Shown: piece after piece, positions 29,361 to 36,492 of the stretch
Numbering within the stretch: the stretch's first letter is position 1
Layout: each line of letters starts with the position of its first letter
Assembly (NCBI GenBank): GCA_019359695.1
Contig: JAHHGV010000058.1
Location: 1 to 45,788, forward strand
Reading direction: 5' to 3'
Source of the DNA: Brasilonema angustatum HA4187-MV1
GTDB taxonomy: Bacteria; Cyanobacteriota; Cyanobacteriia; Cyanobacteriales; Nostocaceae
DNA length: 45,788 nucleotides
Position numbers and translations under genes: made by a program
The notes under the pieces: generated by a model
Told to the model about the DNA's origin: nothing
The model's database searches: none
What the model saw: only the letters and a program-made list of their open reading frames with translations

Positions 29361-29406
29361 AATTAGCTCAGCAATCCGTGCAGGAGTTGTGAAATGACTC
29401 GTTGAG

Positions 29407-29504
29407 GCAGGGAACGCTTAACAGGGAATAGGCGTGTGAAAGTCTCTGATGATGTCCGTATTTTCTCATTAGTTCATGTCCGAATCTAGCTGGCAACAGC
29501 TATA
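29407..29504 (-). mobile_element. MITE-like repeat, copy A
   Basis: On the minus strand it starts TATAGCTGTTGCCAG and contains GGACATGAACTAATGAGAAA, as do copies at 29779 and 43501. It ends with TTAAGCGTTCCCTG. It codes for nothing. It is inverted relative to copy B, 275 bases away. Confidence 0.7.
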
Positions 29505-29682
29505 CTTTGTTTTTTTACGCCTTTCTACTTAGTGTGTTGATGAGAAGACTAATTTACAACCCCAACTACGTAAAGCCAATTAAATTTCCAAGCGTTCACA
29601 TTGAAATCAACCTCAGGGCTGGTTTTATCAGCCAGGTAAGTTACGTATATTAAATTAGGTGATGTGCTTGTTCTTTTTCCGT

Positions 29683-29707
29683 AAAGGCACGGCATTGCTG
29701 TGCCTTT
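29683..29707. terminator. AAAGGCAC/GTGCCTTT hairpin
   Basis: An 11-base stem (one G-T pair) with a three-base ATT loop, flanked by T-rich sequence on both sides. It is a strong rho-independent-terminator-like structure, but no gene ends beside it. It may belong to an unrecognised small RNA between the two MITE copies. Confidence 0.5.
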
Positions 29708-29778
29708 CTTACTTCGCTAAATTAACTTTGTTATCTCGCTACTTGTTCCAAACAAATATTAATCCCTCTCTCGACGGA

Positions 29779-29904
29779 TATAGTCGTTGCCAGGTAGGTT
29801 CGGACATGAACTAATGAGAAAATACAGACATCACGAGATTTTCAACCCTGTTAAGCGTTAAGCATTCCTTGCTATATGTCCTAATAGAGTTGGCAACTGC
29901 TATA
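29779..29904 (+). mobile_element. MITE-like repeat, copy B (longest)
   Basis: It starts TATAGTCGTTGCCAGG and ends TGGCAACTGCTATA, so the termini are 14-base imperfect inverted repeats about 126 bases apart. The middle carries GGACATGAACTAATGAGAAA, shared with copies A and C. TA at each end would fit a TA-targeting transposase such as IS630/Tc1, supplied from elsewhere. It ends about 75-85 bases before the ACAD-fold gene. Confidence 0.7.
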
Positions 29905-30053
29905 CCATCCGCAGATAGAGGTATTCACCGACTGAATTTTATTATCTTCAGCAATATATCAATAAATATTATGTAAAGGAGGCGACTATTACTGCTCAAC
30001 TATCCAAGGATGTTGTCATCCAGGAATGCCACAGATCAAGTATTGCTGAAGCC

Positions 30054-31196
30054 TTGACACATGCTGTAGAAATTGCTGATTATTGTGCGGCTAACGCCGC
30101 TGCGATTGATAACAATGGCGCTTTTCCTGAGAGCGAGTTTAAGCGGATTGCAAAAGCAGGCTTGTTGGCTGCACCTTTGCAGCCAGAGTTAGGCGGGTGG
30201 GGTGCAGGAATTGATGCCAATGTTACCTACGAATCACTAATGCTATTAAAGCAGATGGGGCGTGGGAATTTGGCAGTGGGTCGAGTTTATGAGGGGCATG
30301 TCAATGCACTGCAACTGATTCAGACTTTTGGAACTAGAGAACAAATTGCAAGTTATGCTTGTGATGCCCGCGATCGCCACAAAATTTTTGGCGTTTGGAA
30401 TGCCCAAGCGTCTGATGGTGTCAAGATTATCCCTCTTGACAATGGTAAGTATCGTTTGGAAGGTTCTAAAACCTTTTGTTCGGGATCTGGCTATGTTGAG
30501 CGTCCCTTTGTGAATGGAACGTTACCCGATGGCAGTTGGCAAATGTTCATTGTGCCAATGGATCAAGTTACCACACTCAGTGATCCTAATTGGTGGCAAC
30601 CTTCTGGAATGCGAGCAACTGCTAGCTACAAAGTAAATTTTAGCGGCGTGGAGTTGGAAGAAAGTTCATTAATTGCTAAGCCAGGAGACTACTTTCGCCA
30701 GCCTTGGTTGTCTGCGGGAGTCGTTCGCTTTGCTGCGGTGCAATTGGGTGGAGCGCAAGCACTATTTGACTTAACTCGCCAGTATCTCCAGAAAATGGAA
30801 TATACAAACGATCCATATCAAAAAGAACGCTTGGGCAGGATGGCGATCGCCATTGAAAGTGGTCATCTGTGGCTACGGGGTGCTGCTGATATGGTAGCAG
30901 CTTATGCACCGATATTTGGAGGTCATCCCAGTGTTAACAACCCGCAAGCAGACCAACTTGTCGCCTATGCAAATATGGTGCGGACGACAATTGAACAAAT
31001 TTGCATTGACATGATGCAAATCTGTGAGCGCTGTATTGGCACTCGCGGTTTACTACCACCAAATCCGATGGAACGCATCATCCGGGATTTAACTTTGTAC
31101 CTACGTCAACCTGCCTTTGATGCAGCTCTTGCCAATGTTGGACAGTATGTCCTAGCTGAAACTCATCCTGCTCACTTGCTTTGGAATAATGAATAA
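30054..31196 (+). CDS. Acyl-CoA dehydrogenase-fold flavoprotein
   Basis: The 380-residue protein has the ACAD layout: an N-terminal helical domain, a middle beta domain (about 115-210, KTFCSGSGYVERPFV) and a C-terminal helical bundle. I see no clear counterpart of the catalytic glutamate of true ACADs near the C-terminus. It may instead be a flavin monooxygenase of the same fold; some of those act on amino sugars. The listed start is TTG, but the frame is open further back and a strong GGAGG site precedes ATT at 29988, which would add 22 codons. Its last 8 bases overlap the PIG-L gene. Confidence 0.8.
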   Translation: MTHAVEIADYCAANAAAIDNNGAFPESEFKRIAKAGLLAAPLQPELGGWGAGIDANVTYESLMLLKQMGRGNLAVGRVYEGHVNALQLIQTFGTREQIASYACDARDRHKIFGVWNAQASDGVKIIPLDNGKYRLEGSKTFCSGSGYVERPFVNGTLPDGSWQMFIVPMDQVTTLSDPNWWQPSGMRATASYKVNFSGVELEESSLIAKPGDYFRQPWLSAGVVRFAAVQLGGAQALFDLTRQYLQKMEYTNDPYQKERLGRMAIAIESGHLWLRGAADMVAAYAPIFGGHPSVNNPQADQLVAYANMVRTTIEQICIDMMQICERCIGTRGLLPPNPMERIIRDLTLYLRQPAFDAALANVGQYVLAETHPAHLLWNNE

Positions 31197-31935
31197 CCAG
31201 GTTACGATTGCATCACCACTCACTCATTCTAATAGTTTGCCTTGGCGTTCACTCAAGGAGATTGCTTGTGGTTCGGCGTTAGTCGTTGCCCCTCATCCCG
31301 ATGATGAGACACTAGGTTGTGGTGGTGCGATCGCCTTACTACGTTCTCTCAATTTGATGGTACGTGTTTTGGTTATCAGTAACGGTACTCTTTCACACCC
31401 TAATTCACAGAAATATCCCGCACCTGCGCTGCAGGCGTTGCGGGAAAGTGAAACACTCTCGGCGCTTTCTGTATTAGGAGTGGAAGCGAATGCAGTCACT
31501 TTTTTACGTCTGCAAGATGGCTCAATTCCAGCACAGTATAAAGGTGCAGTAACGACTTGCGTTGCTTATCTAACAGAAATTGCGCCGCGCATGATCTTTT
31601 TACCATGGCGCTACGATCCTCACCCAGATCATCGAGCCACTTGGAAGTTAATTCACACCGCGCTGTCTGACTCAGGCTTATCGCCGCAATTGATCGAGTA
31701 TCCCATTTGGGACTGGGATCCAGAGCAACGCGGAACCCTACCAGAATCTCTTGAAGTCACAACTTGGCGGTTGGATATTAGCGCGGTAGTGGAATTGAAA
31801 CAGCAAGCGATCGCCGCCTATCGCTCCCAAACCACAGATTTAATTGATGATGATCCAGAAGGCTTTCGCCTGACTCCGCAAATGCTTTTGAACTTTACCC
31901 GTTCTTGGGAAGTTTATTTAGAAGCCAAAATTTAA
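31189..31935 (+). CDS. PIG-L/LmbE family deacetylase
   Basis: The 248-residue protein has the zinc motif PHPDDE (35-40) followed by TLGCGGAIALL, and the second metal and catalytic motif DPHPDHRATW. The family removes N-acetyl groups from GlcNAc-containing conjugates (GlcNAc-PI, mycothiol and bacillithiol precursors, antibiotics). It starts inside the previous gene (ATGAATAA overlap) and ends 5 bases before the next, so the three genes are translated from one message. The substrate is probably a GlcNAc-type glycan or glycolipid, by inference. Confidence 0.9.
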   Translation: MNNQVTIASPLTHSNSLPWRSLKEIACGSALVVAPHPDDETLGCGGAIALLRSLNLMVRVLVISNGTLSHPNSQKYPAPALQALRESETLSALSVLGVEANAVTFLRLQDGSIPAQYKGAVTTCVAYLTEIAPRMIFLPWRYDPHPDHRATWKLIHTALSDSGLSPQLIEYPIWDWDPEQRGTLPESLEVTTWRLDISAVVELKQQAIAAYRSQTTDLIDDDPEGFRLTPQMLLNFTRSWEVYLEAKI

Positions 31936-31940
31936 GAATT

Positions 31941-33353
31941 ATGAAACTGGCAATTTTTGATATTGATGGGACGCTAACTCAAACAAATAATGTAGATAGC
32001 CAATGCTTTGTACAAGCATTTGCCAAGGAATTTCAAATCAAAGAAATAAACACGAACTGGGCTACCTATGGACATACCACTGACTCTGGGATAGCTTTGC
32101 AAATTTTTCAGCACAACTGGGGACGTGTTCCCCAAACCACTGAGTTATGCCAATTGCAGCAATGCTTTGTAGAGTTATTGCATAGTCATTATACACAAAC
32201 TCCTGCATCATTTGTCGAAATACCCGGAGCTTGTGTGATGTTACAGCACCTAGCCCAAACAAAAGATTGGGCGATCGCCCGCACATGCCCAGAGGGGTTT
32301 GTTGAAGGAAACCCCTCTCCCCAAATCTCCGATTTGGGGCAACCAAGCGAAGCTTTGTTGGGGCATAGGGCGCGCTACGCGATCGCAATTGCTACAGGCG
32401 GATGGCGTGCTTCAGCCGAGATGAAGCTGCAAGCAGCGGGGTTAGATATAACGCAACTACCAGCAGCGTTTGCTGACGATAGCATCTCCCGAGAAGATAT
32501 TGTGAAAACAGCTGTGTCGAGAGCTAAGACGTTCTACGATCAGCCTGATTTTGAAAGAATTATTTACATCGGCGATGGTATTTGGGATGTTTTGACTGCT
32601 ATCCAACTGCAACTACCTTTTGTTGGTGTCGCCAGCGATACACAAAAGCCGCTCTTAGAAAATGCTGGTGTTGAGTGTATTATACCAGACTTTATAGACT
32701 TTGAATCTTTTTTAAAAGCCCTGGATACTGCCAGCATCCCCAACCAGCACAAACCGTTGCAGGTACAAAACAATTCCCTGCCAGCAAGTTATTTTGAAAC
32801 GCTCTATGGTACTAACCCCGACCCGTGGAAGTTTGAAACGAGCGAATACGAAAATAAAAAATATACTGCCACCATCGCAGCTTTACCCAAACAGCGCTAT
32901 CATTCTGCTTTTGAAATTGGTGGTTCTATTGGTGTTTTGACAGAAAAGTTAGCCCAACGTTGCGACTCGCTACTTTCTGTTGATGTGTCAAAAATAGCTC
33001 AAAGCAGAGCAATTCAACGCTGTCAACACTTACCGCAGGTACGCTTTGAAATTATGTGTTTGCCACAGGAGTATCCTGACGAAATGTTTGATTTGACTGT
33101 GGTTTCTGAAGTTGGTTACTACTGGTGCTGGGAAGATTTGAAAAAAGCTCAACAGTGCATTCTCAAACACCTTGAACCAGGAGGACATCTGCTTTTAGTT
33201 CACTGGACACAATATGCTCGTGATTATCCCCTCAATGGCGATCAGGTTCACGACTCCTTTTTTGATTTAACGCCTACTCACCTGCGGCATTTAAAAGGTA
33301 AACGGGAGGAAGAATATCGGCTGGACGTGTTTGAGCGGGTTTTTGAGGAATAA
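31941..33353 (+). CDS. HAD phosphatase-NodS-like methyltransferase fusion
   Basis: A 470-residue two-domain protein. Residues 1 to about 260 are a HAD phosphatase (FDIDGTLT with Asp7 and Asp9; ATGGW motif II; YIGDGIWD motif IV). Residues about 275-470 are a class I SAM methyltransferase with the DPWKFETSEYENKKY entry motif and AFEIGGSIGVLTEKLA glycine loop, resembling NodS, which N-methylates deacetylated chito-oligosaccharides. I chose ATG 31941; a frame back to 31905 overlaps the PIG-L gene. A 36-codon insert breaks the HAD domain before motif II. Confidence 0.87.
   Translation: MKLAIFDIDGTLTQTNNVDSQCFVQAFAKEFQIKEINTNWATYGHTTDSGIALQIFQHNWGRVPQTTELCQLQQCFVELLHSHYTQTPASFVEIPGACVMLQHLAQTKDWAIARTCPEGFVEGNPSPQISDLGQPSEALLGHRARYAIAIATGGWRASAEMKLQAAGLDITQLPAAFADDSISREDIVKTAVSRAKTFYDQPDFERIIYIGDGIWDVLTAIQLQLPFVGVASDTQKPLLENAGVECIIPDFIDFESFLKALDTASIPNQHKPLQVQNNSLPASYFETLYGTNPDPWKFETSEYENKKYTATIAALPKQRYHSAFEIGGSIGVLTEKLAQRCDSLLSVDVSKIAQSRAIQRCQHLPQVRFEIMCLPQEYPDEMFDLTVVSEVGYYWCWEDLKKAQQCILKHLEPGGHLLLVHWTQYARDYPLNGDQVHDSFFDLTPTHLRHLKGKREEEYRLDVFERVFEE
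32279..32386. repeat. 108-base structured repeat inserted in frame in the HAD domain
   Basis: The insert is bounded by GCGATCGC at 32271-32278 and 32379-32386, 108 bases apart. Joining the flanks restores DWAIAIATGGW, the normal HAD motif II region. Inside are two perfect hairpins (AGAGGGGTTT/AAACCCCTCT and CCCCAAAT/ATTTGGGG) and an outer ATGCCC/GGGCAT pair, giving a cloverleaf-like fold. It is open in frame throughout. Confidence 0.8.
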
Positions 33354-33660
33354 GTCACACCAAGTTGCGAACAGAGAAAAAACCGCAGAGACGCAGAGGA
33401 GCCAGTGCGTTGGGGAGCCAGTACTGTAGGAGGGTTTCCCGACAGAGGTATCTGGCATCCGGGTTTCCCGACTTGTAGACGCCGGAGGCGGCTTCCCGTA
33501 GGGTAGCACCTGGCGTAACACAGAGAAAGAGAGAAAGAGAGAGGAAAATTCTCTGTATGAATGCAACGCGCGTATCAAAACTCATAACTCAGGAATTTTT
33601 TCTCCCCCGACTTTCAATCAGGGGAGCACTTCAAATCTAGCTGATTCGCTTAACAACAAG
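33354..33660. repeat. Repeat cluster between the methyltransferase and prlF genes
   Basis: It contains CGCAGAGACGCAGAGG, two GGGTTTCCCGAC blocks (about 33434-33443 and 33462-33471), TTGTAGACGCCGGAGGCGG with GGCTTCCCGTAGGGTAGCAC (to 33510), then GAGAAAGAGAGAAAGAGAGA. The 33464-33510 part is nearly identical to 16407-16453. No gene is present. Confidence 0.75.
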
Positions 33661-33684
33661 AAAATCAACAGCCAAAATTTCGCT

Positions 33685-33710
33685 ATTATGTAAGTACATC
33701 AAGTACATAC
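33685..33710 (+). promoter_or_regulatory. Putative promoter/operator of the toxin-antitoxin pair
   Basis: A TATTAT-like -10 near 33684-33690 is followed by two AAGTACAT-type direct repeats (about 33692-33708), ending just before the ATG at 33714. AbrB-like antitoxins commonly repress their own operons through such repeats. There is little room for a ribosome site. Confidence 0.4.
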
Positions 33711-33713
33711 ACA

Positions 33714-34049
33714 ATGAGCGACTCCTACAAAATTCGCAGCACCAAAATTGGTAACAGCGCGGGATTTCGACTACCTGCGGAATTTTACCGCGAACATCCC
33801 CAGTTTGCTAATGCTTCAGGTTGGATAGAAGTATTGTCCCCCGATACTGCGATCGTCAAGATTATTCCCGAATCGGTTGATGACGAGGATGAGGAAGATT
33901 CTCTGGTGATGCGCCTGTTTATCGATTTTGCAATCGCAGAAGCTTTGAAAAATAATACCCTGCAACCTTACACAACTGAGATGTCCAAGGCTGCACATAA
34001 ATTGATTGAGGGTGTGGAATTAGAGGACGAATCGTTGCAAGATGGCTAA
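33714..34049 (+). CDS. prlF: PrlF-like (AbrB-fold) antitoxin
   Basis: The 111-residue acidic protein has an N-terminal swapped-hairpin AbrB-type domain (KIRSTKIGNSAGFRLPAEFY, about 6-25) and an acidic hinge (DDEDEED). The helical C-terminus probably binds the toxin. It overlaps the YhaV-like gene by 8 bases, as expected of a toxin-antitoxin pair. It should neutralise YhaV and repress its own promoter. The identification rests partly on the neighbour. Confidence 0.8.
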   Translation: MSDSYKIRSTKIGNSAGFRLPAEFYREHPQFANASGWIEVLSPDTAIVKIIPESVDDEDEEDSLVMRLFIDFAIAEALKNNTLQPYTTEMSKAAHKLIEGVELEDESLQDG

Positions 34050-34509
34050 GCTTCTCAGTAATGGCTGGGAGATTTATTTTCACCCGCAACTATTTGGAAC
34101 TCAGTATCAAGAATTATTTGACCGTGTTTCTAATTTACGGGAAAAGTTACCAGAAAGTGAGTTTAAAACCCATCCAACAGTGAAGTTATTTGCAGCGATT
34201 ACTGTTGCCATTGAAACTAACATTCCTTGCGATCCCAATGCCCGTCATTTTGCTTTGACAGGAACATTAAAGCGCTACGGACGGGTAAAGAAGATGGGTT
34301 TACCGCAAAGATATCGCCTGTTTTTTCGAGCATTTGATACCCCAGAATTAAAGGCAATTGTGATTGTGTGGCTAGGATTTCCCCGCAAAGAGGGAGCAAA
34401 GGATGATTGTTATCAAGTTTTTACCAAAATGGTGGCACGGGGAACATTTCCAGATAGTTTGGATGAATTAATTGCGCAACCAGAAACAAACCAGGACAAA
34501 CCGGAGTAA
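34042..34509 (+). CDS. yhaV: YhaV-family toxin (RelE-superfamily RNase)
   Basis: The 155-residue protein matches the YhaV pattern: N-terminal NGWEIYFHPQLFG, then LKRYGRVKKMGLPQRYRLFFRAF and IVIVWLGFPRKEGAKDDCYQVFTKM. YhaV cleaves RNA at the ribosome and is held by PrlF. Length is normal and no lesion is visible, so the pair looks intact. The pair sits between the HAD-methyltransferase and the convergent glycosyltransferase. Confidence 0.9.
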   Translation: MAKLLSNGWEIYFHPQLFGTQYQELFDRVSNLREKLPESEFKTHPTVKLFAAITVAIETNIPCDPNARHFALTGTLKRYGRVKKMGLPQRYRLFFRAFDTPELKAIVIVWLGFPRKEGAKDDCYQVFTKMVARGTFPDSLDELIAQPETNQDKPE

Positions 34510-34604
34510 AACATACAGCATAATAGAGGCACCCCTCGAAAATAAACGAACGGAAAGCTGAGAGTAACGGTTTGGGACATCAAGATTCGAAGCGCAACAG
34601 CTTA

Positions 34605-35837
34605 TTATTCTCGACGGCGATCTCGACGCCAACTCTCAACACGCAAGCGTAAATCCTGAATAGCCTGTTCAATTTTCACATTTTCCCAGCGAGAAAGCCA
34701 AACACCATCGAGTAAGGAGCGTAGTTCAACTTGTTCAAACAACTGACCAAAGGTATATGGTTGTGCTAATTCTTCGACAAGCCATAGCGTCGGAACTCCC
34801 AACGTGTTTGCCAAAAGTGCTACGTGCATATAACTTGGCTTTAAGCCGTTGAGAACACACGACCACATTTTTCGTAATTGGTGACGCGCTTGGAAACGAG
34901 TTTCAATTGCAGCTGCGGATTCAACCAAAAATGATTGCTGTTGCTGTCCCATTTGTGACCACTTACTCAACTGGTTTGCTAAACCAATGTCTGTGCGTCC
35001 AGTTTGTCTGGCTGAAGTCACAACCCGTACTAGCGGACTGTGACGAAAACGGGCATTCACCCGGACTAAAGCGTTATAGAATGCAACATCTTCGGGAGTA
35101 CGGACGGGGGGTAAACCTCCTGCCACTGCATACATTTGTGCCGTCACCGCCAAACTTGCCCCATAGTGTTGGTAGTGCCGAGGAAAACTGTCATAAGGGT
35201 CAGGGTCGATGTAAGATTCTAATTCTGCAATCAAGTAGCGATAGCCTACCTCACGTAGATGACAAACTCTGGCGTAAGGATCTAAGGCAGCACGATCAAC
35301 TTGGTTTGTGATAATTCGTCCTCCTACCGCATCAGCGCCGCAAGCAATTTCATGTAGGTTGGCTGCAATCCAAGTTGGGCTGACTTGCGAGTCCCCATCG
35401 GTTGAGGCAATGATCCCTCGCGGGCGTCCTAAACCTATCAAGCGGCGATATGCCTCATCCATCAAAATCTGACGCACTCGACCAATGTAAGCTTCTGTCG
35501 GGGGTAGTGTTTTTTCAATTACGTGGAGTGCTAAATCTGGATGTTGTTGAGCAAAATTCTGGGCGATCGCCACCGAATCATCGCTACAATTATTTGCCAG
35601 CAAGATAACTTCGTAGCGTTTAGAGTCTAAAAGCTGCCCTTCTAAGTCAACCTGGTATGCCAAAGCAGCAAGAGTTTGTGTCAACGTCTCAGCTTCGTTG
35701 CGAACTGGAACAATCACACAAACTTCACAATGTGGTGAAGGCGGCGTTTGGACTAGAGTTTGGGAAAAGCCCCCGCAAAGTTGTGCAACTGGAAAGTCAG
35801 CAACTTGTTGGAAGCGCTTACTTTCCATAGAAACCAT
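34605..35837 (-). CDS. Family 2 glycosyltransferase
   Basis: The 410-residue GT-A protein has VCVIVPVRNEAETL (nucleotide-binding strand), the DxD-like STDGDS motif, the acceptor-side TPED motif and QTGR. No multi-helix membrane domain is seen, so it is probably cytosolic or peripheral. An ATG with a GGAG ribosome site fits the start. It converges on the PrlF/YhaV pair. Similar proteobacterial loci group GT2, PIG-L, NodS-like and ACAD-fold genes, which suggests that it belongs to the same pathway as the genes at 30-33.4 kb. Confidence 0.85.
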   Translation of the reverse strand: MVSMESKRFQQVADFPVAQLCGGFSQTLVQTPPSPHCEVCVIVPVRNEAETLTQTLAALAYQVDLEGQLLDSKRYEVILLANNCSDDSVAIAQNFAQQHPDLALHVIEKTLPPTEAYIGRVRQILMDEAYRRLIGLGRPRGIIASTDGDSQVSPTWIAANLHEIACGADAVGGRIITNQVDRAALDPYARVCHLREVGYRYLIAELESYIDPDPYDSFPRHYQHYGASLAVTAQMYAVAGGLPPVRTPEDVAFYNALVRVNARFRHSPLVRVVTSARQTGRTDIGLANQLSKWSQMGQQQQSFLVESAAAIETRFQARHQLRKMWSCVLNGLKPSYMHVALLANTLGVPTLWLVEELAQPYTFGQLFEQVELRSLLDGVWLSRWENVKIEQAIQDLRLRVESWRRDRRRE

Positions 35838-36492
35838 TTTTCCGTCTCCAGGAAAACATACAGATTGTGTTCATCAAAACTGGGATTTTTTTGATCTTTG
35901 TATTATTTTTTTAAAATTTAATCATTTAGTTTTAATCCCTCTACAGCATGATTAGTGTTAATTTAAACTCTACCAACAGATGTAGTAAAAAACTCTCGTT
36001 AACTTTCAACTCTCTCATCATCAAACTATTAGCCTTAGAGAATGTTTTCTTATCCTTAAAATTTTGCATATAAAATTATACATAAATTAATATTTTCTTC
36101 AATAATTTCGCCAAAAATAACCCTGATCAAAGATATTTTTTTATTATTTAAAATAAAAAATAAGATATGTTAAGCAAGCCAGCTAGCGCGATATCGAAAC
36201 CGCAGTAGTTTTACAACTCATGCGGTTGAACCAGATGCCAAATCCAGAAAGTTTGAGTCAGGGCATCAACTTTTACGGTAATTCAAGCGGAAGTATGAAA
36301 GCTGCGAAGTATGTTCTGTCAATAAAGAAAATTAATTGACGGATAGCAATCCTATTTGATTTGTGTGAAAGTGCCTGCGCTTTGCGCATAAATCGGGCAT
36401 ACTCAGATTCCCGACAACTTTTAAAGGAGTCAGGAATCTTGTTGTTCACGAATTATTTAGGATTGTTATAGTCTCCCACAATAATGGTCGGT
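35838..36492. other. AT-rich intergenic region with hairpins
   Basis: About 650 bases without a gene. A hairpin AGATTCCCGAC / GTCAGGAATCT lies at 36405-36439 (10 of 11 paired), and AGCAATCCTATTTGATTTGTGTGAAA near 36345 resembles the ends of the MITE at 44647-44772. Both are dispersed cyanobacterial repeat types. The hairpin is about 55 bases past the mannitol dehydrogenase stop. Confidence 0.5.

Noticed and set aside
33291-33585. Two minus-strand frames of 76 and 95 codons
   Set aside because: They lie over the dispersed repeat cluster and the 3' end of the methyltransferase gene; the residues reflect repeat sequence only.
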